13,846 bases of DNA from an uncultured Paraburkholderia sp. (GTDB lineage: Bacteria > Pseudomonadota > Gammaproteobacteria > Burkholderiales > Burkholderiaceae): the NCBI GenBank assembly GCA_937917025.1, contig CALFSF010000110.1, forward strand, positions 1 through 13,846, given 5' to 3'. The position numbers and the translations under genes are program-made. Below the pieces are notes generated by a model, which searched no databases, was not told where the DNA came from, and saw only the letters and a program-made list of their open reading frames with translations. Of this stretch, positions 6,705 to 13,807 are shown in pieces. Position 1 is the stretch's first letter, and every line of letters begins with the position of its first letter.

Positions 6705-6725
6705 AATTGGCGAATTGCCCCAATT
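6705..6725. promoter_or_regulatory. Inverted repeat upstream of the flavin reductase gene
   Basis: AATTGG (6705-6710) and CCAATT (6720-6725) are perfect arms around a 9-base centre that is itself near-palindromic (CGAATTGCC). It lies about 90 bases upstream of the flavin reductase start and about 125 upstream of msrA. An operator is possible; no regulator is identified. Confidence 0.3.
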
Positions 6726-6793
6726 CTAGCGGAATCGCGGGCAGGCCAGCCGCGCACCGCTGCCGGCGTACGCAAAAGCCGCTAAGCTGGACG

Positions 6794-6823
6794 GATTCCG
6801 CCGGAATCGCCGCGCGTGCGGCG
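6794..6823. promoter_or_regulatory. Two adjoining palindromes upstream of msrA
   Basis: GATTCCG-C-CGGAATC (6794-6808) is a perfect 15-base palindrome with one central base. The stem CGCCGC/GCGGCG (6808-6813, 6818-6823) follows directly. Both lie 25-55 bases before the msrA start, where a promoter or 5' leader would be. The first looks like an operator by symmetry; its binding protein is unknown. Confidence 0.35.
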
Positions 6824-6848
6824 CGGCATTGAGCAAGGAGTGATCAGC

Positions 6849-7397
6849 ATGAGCCAGGCAAGTGAGACCGCCACCTTGGGCGGCGGATGTTTCTGGTGTC
6901 TCGAGGCGGTCTATCTGGATGTCGACGGCGTGAACGCCGTGGAATCGGGCTACGCGGGCGGCCAGGTCGACCAGCCGACCTACGAGCAGGTCTGCGACGG
7001 CGACACCGGTCATGCGGAAGTGGTGAAAGTCGACTTCGATCCGTCGAAGATCAGCTATCGCGAGATTCTCGATATCTTCTTCGCGATCCACGATCCGACG
7101 CAGTTGAACCGCCAGGGCAACGACGTCGGCACGCAGTACCGGTCGGTGATCTTCACCCACTCGGATGCGCAGCGCGACGTGGCCGAACAGGCGATCCGCG
7201 AGATCGCCGCCGAAGGCATCCATGACGGCAAGATCGTCACGCAGGTGCTGCCGCTCGACGGCAATTACTGGCCGGCCGAGGCGTATCACCAGAACTACTT
7301 CGCGCAGCATCCCGACCAGGGCTATTGCGCGTTCGTCGTCGCGCCGAAGGTCGCGAAGTTCCGCCAGAAGTTCGCGCATCGCATCAAGGCCAGCTAA
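6849..7397 (+). CDS. msrA: Peptide-methionine (S)-S-oxide reductase
   Basis: This is a repair enzyme that reduces the S-epimer of methionine sulfoxide in proteins and free Met, using thioredoxin. It has 182 residues. The catalytic motif is GGCFWCLEA, with nucleophile Cys14. GHAEVV (about 54-59, Glu57) and AEAYHQNYF (about 143-151) complete the active site. Cys160 in QGYCAFV is a likely resolving cysteine. Cys17 and Cys49 are further thiols. I chose ATG 6849 because AAGGAG (6835-6840) lies 8 bases upstream; the frame is open for 11 more codons without a ribosome site. Its 3' end overlaps the converging DUF72 pseudogene by 4 bases. The gene is intact and single. Confidence 0.96.
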   Translation: MSQASETATLGGGCFWCLEAVYLDVDGVNAVESGYAGGQVDQPTYEQVCDGDTGHAEVVKVDFDPSKISYREILDIFFAIHDPTQLNRQGNDVGTQYRSVIFTHSDAQRDVAEQAIREIAAEGIHDGKIVTQVLPLDGNYWPAEAYHQNYFAQHPDQGYCAFVVAPKVAKFRQKFAHRIKAS

Positions 7398-8430
7398 TCC
7401 GCGGCGCGCCCGTCCGTCTCCGTGACGGGCCCGGCGGCGCTGTCCTCACGCAGTCGTTCCCACGCTTCGGCGATGCCGCGCGCGAGTTCGACGCACGTGA
7501 GCGGCGCCGAGCCTTCCGCCTTGTTGTTGACGGCCACCAGCACCGGCTGTCCGGCAATCGCATAGCGCGCAATCAGTTCGGCGAGCGCGACGCGTGTCGC
7601 CGGATCTTCGTCTACCAGACGGTCGAACGGATCGTATTTCGCCTTCGCCTGCTCGTATTTGAAGCCGCCATGCAGGCTCCAGCGCACGATCAGATCTCCA
7701 CCGCGTAGCACGGGCCACCTTCGGATGAGGACGGCAGCGGCGGCAGCGCCGCGAGGAATGCCGCCAGCCGGTCGATGAAGACCGACGGTTCCCCCAGCAT
7801 CTCCACCGGCAGCGGCGAAATCTGGAACACGAGCGCGCCGGCTTTCGCGCCGAGGCCGTCGAGACACGGCCGCACGAAATCGTCGATCGTGATTCGCGCA
7901 TTCAGGAAACACGGGTTCAGCGCGACCGGCTCGCCACGTTCGCCGCGCACGGTGGCGTCGGTGACCGATTGCGGCGCCTTCACGATGAAGCGAAAGTGGT
8001 CGGGCACCTGCTGCGCGTATCGCAGGTAATCGCTGATGCTGAGCGGCGCATGGAACGAGCGGTCGATGCTGACCGTGCGCAGCAGCGGATGCGCGCCGTA
8101 GGCCGCGAGGCCGTCGCGGGACAGCTTGCTGTTGCTGTACTCGTCACCGTAGACGATGCCGCGCCACCCCGGAAACGACCATGACGACGTGCCGAGATGC
8201 ACGCGCGGCGGCAGCGCGCCGGCAACGGCGAGCACGTCCGCGGAAGGCTCGGCGGCGAGTACCTCGCGGATGCGGCGTCGGGGTTTGGGCGCGGACTTGA
8301 CCGGCGGCGCGTCCGGGGTGGCCGCGCGTGTCTCAACCGGCATCCCGAACAGATCGAACTGCGCGGCGCCGGCGGTATCTTCGCTTGTGTGAGGTTCCTG
8401 CGGGACTTCGCCGGTTGTGCGCTCGTCCAT
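7394..8430 (-). pseudogene. DUF72 (YecE-like) gene broken by an internal out-of-frame deletion
   Basis: This gene family has no assigned function (E. coli YecE). The 5' portion starts at ATG 8430 (AGGA upstream) and gives 246 residues: a basic linker, then GTSSWSFPGWRG (about 75-86), SIDRSFHAPLS, FRFIVKAPQSVTDA and FQISPLPVEML, ending GPCYAVEI before TGA at 7690-7692. In another frame, directly across that stop, the normal C-terminal portion resumes as DLIVRWSLHGGFKYEQAKAK (from about 7699) and runs to TAG 7394. In intact family members a stretch of very roughly 45-65 residues separates VEIR from PLIRW; here it is absent. The break falls in AGATCTGATC, so a short GATC repeat may have mediated the loss. 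The remaining length (1037 nt) implies a deletion of 3n+1 bases. A truncated product is possible but would lack much of the barrel. It sits 100 bases downstream of the cfa-like gene on the same strand. Confidence 0.85.
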
Positions 8431-8530
8431 CGATTCCTGTACCCGGTTGCTGTAGCGATGCGATTGCGAGACCGGACAGGTGTGCGCGGCGCCCGGCCTG
8501 GCGCGCTCGCGCACCGCCGACGTCACCGCA

Positions 8531-9745
8531 TCACTGCGACCTGTCGTACATGTATCGCCGCGACCATGGCAGCGTTTTCGCGCTGCGACCGGCCTTGCGG
8601 CAGACCACCTGAAAAATCGAGACGTCGTCGTTTTCGAACGCGTACGCGCAGCCGGCCAGGTACACGCGCCAGATGCGGAATTTCTCGTCGTCGACGAGAC
8701 CGCGCGCGGCGTCCGCATGCGCTTCGAAATTCTCGGCCCAGATATCGAGTGTGCGCGCATAGTGCCGGCGCAGGCTTTCGACGTCAACCGCCTCCAGTCC
8801 GCCGCGCTGCATCGATTCGAGCGCGAGGCTGATGTGCGGCAGCTCGCCGTCCGGAAACACATAGCGGTCGATGAACTCGCCGCCGCCGAGCGCCGTTTCG
8901 CCACTGTCGTAGTCGGTCGACGTGATGCCGTGATTCATCGCGATGCCGTCGTCGACGAGCAGATCGTGCATCCGCTTGAAATAGCCCGGCAGATTCTTGC
9001 GTCCGACGTGCTCGAACATGCCGACGCTCGTGATCCGGTCGAACTGGCCTTCGATGTCACGGTAATCCTGCAGGCGGATTTCGATCTGGTCTTCGAGCCC
9101 GGCGGCTTTCACGCGCGCCGTCGCGAGATCGAACTGGTTCTGCGACAGCGTCACGCCGGTGCACTTCGCGCCGAACTTTTGCGCGGCGCGCAGCACGAGT
9201 GCGCCCCAGCCGCAGCCGATGTCGAGCAGACGCTGGCCCGGCTGCAACTGGATCTTCGTCAGGATGTGGTCGATCTTCTTGATCTGCGCGGTGGCAAGAT
9301 CCTCGTCGCCGTTCTCGAAGTACGCGCACGAGTACACCATGTTCTCGTCGAGCCACAGCTGGTAGAACTCGTTCGAGACGTCGTAGTGATACTGGATCGC
9401 CTTTTTATCGGACGTTTTCGAGTGACTGAAATAGCGTCGCACGCGCGCGAGCTTGCCGGCGCTCGTCACCGTGCTGCGGGCGAGCGAATAGCCGATGTTG
9501 ATGATGTCCGACAGCTTGCCTTCGATGTCGATCTTGCCCTTCACGTACGCCTCGCCAAGATTGTCGAGGCTCGGTTCGAGCAGATAGGGCAACGCGGTTG
9601 CGCTTTTCACGTGCAGCGTGACCCGGGGCGCGGCGAACTGTCCGAAGTCGTGCTGCTGGCCGTCCCACAGCACGAGACGCGCCGGCAGGTCGGCCGTGCT
9701 TCTTACTTCTTCTACCCACTGCGCCAGCTTCTTCTCCCAGAACAT
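8531..9745 (-). CDS. cfa: Cyclopropane-fatty-acyl-phospholipid synthase
   Basis: This SAM-dependent enzyme methylenates cis double bonds of membrane phospholipid acyl chains, typically on entry to stationary phase or under acid stress. It has 404 residues. The N-terminal lipid-binding domain spans about 1-115. YHYDVSNEFYQLWLD (about 119-133) and YSCAYF (138-143, Cys140) follow. SAM motif I is LLDIGCGWGAL (173-183), and VGMFEHVG carries Glu245. His272 (MNHGI) and Tyr329 (RRHYARTLD) align with the remaining bicarbonate-site residues of the E. coli enzyme (Cys139, Glu239, His266, Tyr317). ATG 9745 has GGAGA about 6 bases upstream. It lies between pdxH (147 bp upstream) and the DUF72 pseudogene (100 bp downstream), all on the minus strand; a shared transcript is possible but the gaps are long. 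Complete and unremarkable. Confidence 0.94.
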   Translation of the reverse strand: MFWEKKLAQWVEEVRSTADLPARLVLWDGQQHDFGQFAAPRVTLHVKSATALPYLLEPSLDNLGEAYVKGKIDIEGKLSDIINIGYSLARSTVTSAGKLARVRRYFSHSKTSDKKAIQYHYDVSNEFYQLWLDENMVYSCAYFENGDEDLATAQIKKIDHILTKIQLQPGQRLLDIGCGWGALVLRAAQKFGAKCTGVTLSQNQFDLATARVKAAGLEDQIEIRLQDYRDIEGQFDRITSVGMFEHVGRKNLPGYFKRMHDLLVDDGIAMNHGITSTDYDSGETALGGGEFIDRYVFPDGELPHISLALESMQRGGLEAVDVESLRRHYARTLDIWAENFEAHADAARGLVDDEKFRIWRVYLAGCAYAFENDDVSIFQVVCRKAGRSAKTLPWSRRYMYDRSQ

Positions 9746-9892
9746 GTGATGTCTCCGCGTTCAATGAAATCAGGGCAAAGCGTGTGGATCGCTGCGTGTC
9801 GCGGCATCGCTCCGATGCTGGATGACCACGCGATCCGGCCGGTCGGCGCGGCCGCCCGGCGGGCGCTCCGCGCACCGGCATTCGTTATGACG

Positions 9893-10534
9893 TCAAGGCG
9901 ACAACCGCGCGATCTGCCATTCGCCATCAGCGGCGGTGCGCGTATAACGCAGACGGTCGTGCAGACGTGACGGCCGTCCCTGCCAGAATTCGATGGCCTC
10001 CGGCACGAGCCGGTAACCGCCCCAATGCGGCGGACGCGGCGGATCATCGCCAAAGCGTTCGCTGAAGTCGCGCTCGCGTGCTTCGAGCACGGCGCGGCTT
10101 TCAATTACCTGACTTTGTTCGGATGCCCAGGCACCGATGCGCGAGCTGGCCGGACGGGACGCGAAATAGGCATCGCTTTCGGCTTCGCTCGTCTTGACGA
10201 CGGTGCCCTCGATACGCACCTGGCGCTCGAGTTCGATCCAGTAAAAGAGGAGGCTCGCGTGCGGATTCTCCGCCAGCGCGCGGCCCTTGCGGCTTTCGTA
10301 ATTCGTGAAGAAGGTAAAGCCGCGCTCGTCCACGCCCTTGATCAGCACGATGCGTGCCGAAGGGCGGCCGCGGCCGTCGACGGTCGCGAGTGTCATCGTG
10401 TTCGGCTCGGGCAGCTTTGCGTCGAGGGCCTGCGCGAACCATGTGTTGAACTGCCGGATCGGGTCGCGATCGACGTCGGCTTCGTCCAGCGAACCGAGCG
10501 AGTAATTCTTCCGGAGTTCGGCGAGGGTCGTCAT
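9893..10534 (-). CDS. pdxH: Pyridoxine/pyridoxamine 5'-phosphate oxidase
   Basis: This FMN enzyme oxidises pyridoxine 5'-phosphate or pyridoxamine 5'-phosphate to pyridoxal 5'-phosphate, the last step of de novo and salvage B6 synthesis. It has 213 residues, close to the E. coli length of 218. FMN-binding stretches are RIVLIKG (61-67) and TNYESRKGRAL (about 77-87). The substrate-binding RLH (Arg190, His192) lies in the C-terminal signature WGGYRLVPEAIEFWQGRPSR (171-190). ATG 10534 is the only plausible start, but its ribosome site is weak (TAAGAAC directly before it). A -10-like TATACT lies about 30 bases upstream. It is divergent from tcdA and upstream of cfa on the same strand. Kynureninase in this window uses its product as cofactor, though that does not imply co-regulation. 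Confidence 0.96.
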   Translation of the reverse strand: MTTLAELRKNYSLGSLDEADVDRDPIRQFNTWFAQALDAKLPEPNTMTLATVDGRGRPSARIVLIKGVDERGFTFFTNYESRKGRALAENPHASLLFYWIELERQVRIEGTVVKTSEAESDAYFASRPASSRIGAWASEQSQVIESRAVLEARERDFSERFGDDPPRPPHWGGYRLVPEAIEFWQGRPSRLHDRLRYTRTAADGEWQIARLSP

Positions 10535-10562
10535 GTTCTTATGCGAGCGCTACAGTGGGGTC

Positions 10563-10568
10563 AGTATA
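10563..10568 (-). promoter_or_regulatory. Possible -10 of the pdxH promoter
   Basis: TATACT on the minus strand (5 of 6 consensus) lies 28 bases upstream of the pdxH start. A TTGACA exists further upstream, but about 30 bases away, too far to pair with it. Only the -10 is proposed. Confidence 0.35.
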
Positions 10569-10789
10569 GCGAAGGAACGAAAAATCTGCGTTGTGTCCTG
10601 TCAACACGGGAGCGCCGAATCTGTCGTCGAGCGCACCTCTGCCCGCCGGCCTGAAAGCGGATGTTCAGGCAGAATACGGTCTGCGCTGTCCAGCCCGCCT
10701 GGCCGCACGTCAGTGCGTGTCAAGCCGGCTTCAAGACGGCAGCAAGCCGTTCAAGCCAGTAGAAGTCCGTATCCGTCAGGTCCCCGATC

Positions 10790-11674
10790 ATGTCCACGCC
10801 GCACCCAACCGTTCCTTCTCACGCATTATCCGACGATGTCAGTACCGGCATCGACGCGGGTGAATCCGCCGGTCACGCGAGGCGTTTCGGCGGCATCGCG
10901 CGGCTCTACGGCGCGCCGGCGCTGACGGCGTTCGGGCGCGCGCACGTGGCGGTGATCGGCATCGGCGGCGTCGGATCGTGGGCCGCCGAGGCGCTGGCGC
11001 GCAGCGCGATCGGCACGCTCACGCTGATCGATCTCGACAACGTCGCGGAAAGCAACACGAACCGGCAGATTCACGCGCTCGACGGCAACTATGGCAAGCC
11101 GAAAGTCGAAGCGATGGCGGAGCGCATCAGGCAGATCAATCCGCAATGCGACGTGCGGCTCGTCGAGGACTTTATCGAGCCGGACAATTTCGCGTCGGTG
11201 CTGGGCGGCGGCGGTTTCGACTTTGTCGTCGATGCGATCGACAGCGTGCGCACGAAGACCGCGCTGATCGCCTGGTGCGTCGCGCAGAAGCTGCCGCTCA
11301 TCACCGTCGGCGGCGCGGGCGGCCAGCTCGATCCGACGCGCATCCGTATCGACGACCTCGCGCTGACGATTCAGGATCCGCTGCTCTCGAAAGTGCGCGC
11401 GCAACTGCGCAAACAGCACGGTTTTCCGCGCGGCCCGAAGGCGAAGTTCAAGGTGAGCGCCGTGTATTCCGACGAGCCGCTGATCTATCCGGAAGCCGCC
11501 GTCTGCGATATCGACGAGGAAGCGGAGCATGTGACGACGTCGCCGGGACACACCGGACCGGTCGGGCTCAACTGCGCGGGTTTCGGATCGAGCGTGTGCG
11601 TGACGGCGAGCTTCGGATTCGCCGCGGTCGCGCATGTGCTGCGTGCGCTCGCCCAGCTGGCAAACGCGCAATAG
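10790..11674 (+). CDS. tcdA: tRNA threonylcarbamoyladenosine dehydratase (E1-like ThiF family)
   Basis: This ATP-dependent enzyme (also CsdL/YgdL) cyclises t6A37 of tRNAs to ct6A, acting with the CsdA-CsdE sulfur system in E. coli. It has 294 residues. After a 30-residue non-conserved N-terminus come RRFGGIARLYG (31-41) and the nucleotide-binding VIGIGGVGSWAAEALARS (55-72). TLIDLDNVAESNTNRQ (78-93) follows, with the acidic and Arg residues that contact ATP. VDAIDSVRTK (147-156) and TSPGHTGPVG (250-259) are typical of the TcdA branch rather than MoeB/ThiF. ATG 10790 has only a weak ribosome site (AGG, 9 bases). An internal start near residue 30 would lose only the variable tail, but no good candidate codon is seen. 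It converges on cnoX across a strong terminator. Confidence 0.9.
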   Translation: MSTPHPTVPSHALSDDVSTGIDAGESAGHARRFGGIARLYGAPALTAFGRAHVAVIGIGGVGSWAAEALARSAIGTLTLIDLDNVAESNTNRQIHALDGNYGKPKVEAMAERIRQINPQCDVRLVEDFIEPDNFASVLGGGGFDFVVDAIDSVRTKTALIAWCVAQKLPLITVGGAGGQLDPTRIRIDDLALTIQDPLLSKVRAQLRKQHGFPRGPKAKFKVSAVYSDEPLIYPEAAVCDIDEEAEHVTTSPGHTGPVGLNCAGFGSSVCVTASFGFAAVAHVLRALAQLANAQ

Positions 11675-11710
11675 CGGGCAGCGCGAAGCGCCCGGGCGCA
11701 CGCACACACA

Positions 11711-11738
11711 AAAAACGCGACCCGTGGGTCGCGTTTTT
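11711..11738. terminator. Bidirectional intrinsic terminator between tcdA and cnoX
   Basis: AAAAACGCGACCC (11711-11723) and GGGTCGCGTTTTT (11726-11738) form a perfect 13-bp inverted repeat with a 2-base centre. Read either way it is a GC stem followed by five Ts. It lies 36 bases after the tcdA stop and 32 bases after the cnoX stop on the opposite strand, so it can end both transcripts. Confidence 0.92.
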
Positions 11739-11770
11739 CATCGTGCCGGCAAAAACCCCGGCCCGGACGG

Positions 11771-12619
11771 TCAGTTCAACGCCGCGCTCAGCTTGCGTCG
11801 CCATTGCGCGACGAGTTCGTGCTGATGCGCCGCGAGATCGAACACGGACAGCATCGTCTTGCGGCCGATGTCCTCGCGGAACGTGCGGTCGCGCTGCACG
11901 ATCACGAGCAGCTGCTCCAGCGCCTCGGCATATTTGCGTCGCGCGATGAACGCGCTCGCCAGATCGAAACGCGCTTCCAGATCGTCCGGCTGCGCGGCGA
12001 CACGCGCTTCGAGCGCGTCGGTGGGCGGCAGGTCGGCGGCGGCGTCCACCGCGTCGAGCCGCGTCTTGATCGCGTTAAAGCGCGCGTCGATGCCTTGCGT
12101 CGTTTTCGGCGACAGCAGGTCGACTTCGTTGCGCGCGTCGTCGAAGCGGTTCTGCGAGAGCAGCAGTTAGATCAGGTCGAGGCGTGCGTCGTCGTAACCC
12201 GGATCGAATGCGAGCGCCGCTTTCAGATGATCCTGCGCCTCTTCAAGGCGCCCCTCGGCGATGGCGATCTGCGCGTGATTGCGTTCGGCATCGGCGGAAT
12301 CCGGCACGAGGCGATCGAGAAATTCGCGCAACTGGCCTTCCGCCAGCACGCCGACGAACTGGTCGATGGGGCGGCCATCGGCGAACGCGATGACGTGCGG
12401 AATGCTGCGCACCTGAAAGTGCGCGGCGAGTTCCTGATTCTCATCGACGTTCACCTTCACGAGCGTCCACTTGCCCGCGTATTCGGCTTCGAGCTTTTCG
12501 AGCATCGGTCCGAGCGTCTTGCACGGGCCGCACCACGGCGCCCAGAAATCGACCAGCACCGGTGCCAGCGTCGAGCCTGCGATCACGTCTTTTTCAAAGG
12601 TGGCTAGCGTGGTATCCAT
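11771..12619 (-). pseudogene. cnoX: Thioredoxin-TPR protein (CnoX/YbbN) with one internal stop codon
   Basis: CnoX (YbbN) joins a thioredoxin domain to TPR repeats; in E. coli it protects proteins from oxidative aggregation and hands them to chaperones. Ignoring one stop, the frame from ATG 12619 encodes 282 residues, close to E. coli YbbN (284). The thioredoxin domain has WAPWCGPCK (Cys30, Cys33) and cis-Pro74 (SIPH). The two-cysteine CGPC motif differs from E. coli, which has lost the first. TPR-like helices begin near residue 113. Codon 151 is TAA (12167-12169) within LDLI*LLLSQNRFDDAR, and the same frame continues for 131 family-like residues to TGA at 11771. This looks like a nonsense change of a sense codon, perhaps GAA. 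A 150-residue thioredoxin-only product could still be made. The start is chosen by GAGGA just upstream; an earlier ATG at 12649 lacks a ribosome site. It follows pirin by 66 bases. Confidence 0.88.
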
Positions 12620-12685
12620 TGCGTCCTCGTTGAAAAACTGTTCCGGCATCCATGTGGGGGCGTTTATCCCGAATTCAATGCGGGG

Positions 12686-13567
12686 TCAGTGCGCGTTGCG
12701 TTCGGGCAGCGGAATCCATTCCGTCTCGCCCGGCACGTTGCCCATTTCCTGGCTGGTCCACGCGGTCTTGGCCCGCTCGATCTTCTCGCGCGAACTCGCG
12801 ACGAAATTCCACTCGATGAAGCGTTCGCCATCGAGCTTCTCGCCGCCCAGCAGCATCACGGTCGCGCCGTTCGCGCTCGCGAGCGTGACCGTTTCGCCCG
12901 GCGTCAGCACGGCCATCTGGCCGGCTTCGAGCGGCTCGCCGTCGATCCGCAGATCGCCGTCGACCAGATAGACGCCGCGTTCGTCGTGTTCCGGCTCGAG
13001 GGCGAACGCGCTGCCCGGGTTGAACGTCGCGGCGACGTAGAGCGTGCCGGAAAACGTCGTCGTGGGCGCCGTGTGACCGAACGCGGTGCCGGCGATCACG
13101 CGCAGCGTGACGCCGTTGCGTTCGATCTGCGGCAGCGTGGCGGCGGCATGATGTTCGAACGACGGCTCGTCGTCCTCGTGCGCGAGCGGCAGCGCGACCC
13201 AGGTCTGGATGCCGTGCATCGTCAGGCCGCGCCCGCGGTCTTCGGCGGGCGTGCGCTCCGAATGCACGATGCCGCGGCCGGACGTCATCCAGTTCACGTC
13301 GCCGGGGACGATCTTCTGCTCGGAGCCGAGGCTGTCGCGATGCATGATCGCGCCTTCGAACAGATAGGTGACGGTGGCAAGGCCGATATGCGGATGCGGG
13401 CGCACGTCGAGCCCGACGCCGGGCGCGAGCGTCGCCGGGCCCATGTGATCGAAGAAGATGAACGGCCCGATGAGCCGCGCGGCCATCGCGGGCAGCACGC
13501 GCCGCACCGTGAGGCTGCCGACGTCGCGCAGATGGGGCTTGAGAACCGCTTTGATCGGGGAGGACAT
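12686..13567 (-). CDS. Pirin family protein
   Basis: This is a two-domain cupin protein (bicupin) of the pirin family, 293 residues, cytoplasmic. Some members act as quercetin 2,3-dioxygenases and others as redox-sensing regulators, so the role here is not known. The N-terminal cupin keeps all four metal ligands: His58 and His60 in RPHPHIGLATVTYLFEG (56-72), and His102 and Glu104 in GRGIVHSERTP (97-107). MHGIQTWVALP (117-127) is also characteristic. The C-terminal cupin spans about 170-293. ATG 13567 matches the usual start MSSPIKAV, although the ribosome site is weak (GGAA about 10 bases away). It is upstream of the cnoX pseudogene, 66 bases apart, and probably shares its transcript. The frame is intact. 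Confidence 0.93.
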   Translation of the reverse strand: MSSPIKAVLKPHLRDVGSLTVRRVLPAMAARLIGPFIFFDHMGPATLAPGVGLDVRPHPHIGLATVTYLFEGAIMHRDSLGSEQKIVPGDVNWMTSGRGIVHSERTPAEDRGRGLTMHGIQTWVALPLAHEDDEPSFEHHAAATLPQIERNGVTLRVIAGTAFGHTAPTTTFSGTLYVAATFNPGSAFALEPEHDERGVYLVDGDLRIDGEPLEAGQMAVLTPGETVTLASANGATVMLLGGEKLDGERFIEWNFVASSREKIERAKTAWTSQEMGNVPGETEWIPLPERNAH

Positions 13568-13640
13568 GACGTGGGTTCCGGGCGGGTGGGTTTGAGGGGA
13601 CAGGTGATTCTAACGCTCGCGCGCGACCGGTGGCGGCCCG

Positions 13641-13676
13641 GCGGCAACCCGCGCCGGCAGCGGCGCGGGTTGCCGC
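13641..13676. repeat. 15-bp perfect inverted repeat in the divergent pirin/transporter region
   Basis: GCGGCAACCCGCGCC (13641-13655) pairs perfectly with GGCGCGGGTTGCCGC (13662-13676) around a 6-base loop GGCAGC. It lies between two divergent 5' ends, where a terminator is not expected, and no T-tract follows in either direction. It may be a dispersed palindromic element or a regulatory structure. Confidence 0.7.
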
Positions 13677-13807
13677 GGTCAGAAAAAGCAGTCGGAAAAA
13701 GCGCAATGCTGGACATGAGGGACGCGCTTCACCCTGGGTTTTACGTGGCGTGCTCCGTTACACTTCGAAGCTCGTGGAGCGAAACCCGGAAATGAGAGGA
13801 AGCTGGA

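Noticed and set aside
8480..9970. A 496-codon open frame on the plus strand
   Set aside because: It is antisense to the cfa gene, which has all catalytic motifs. The translated product has no family pattern.
10826..11707. A 293-codon minus-strand frame opposite tcdA
   Set aside because: It is a shadow frame; the plus strand carries the E1-like ATP-binding motif.
12689..13795. A 368-codon plus-strand frame opposite pirin
   Set aside because: It is antisense to an intact pirin with all four metal ligands.
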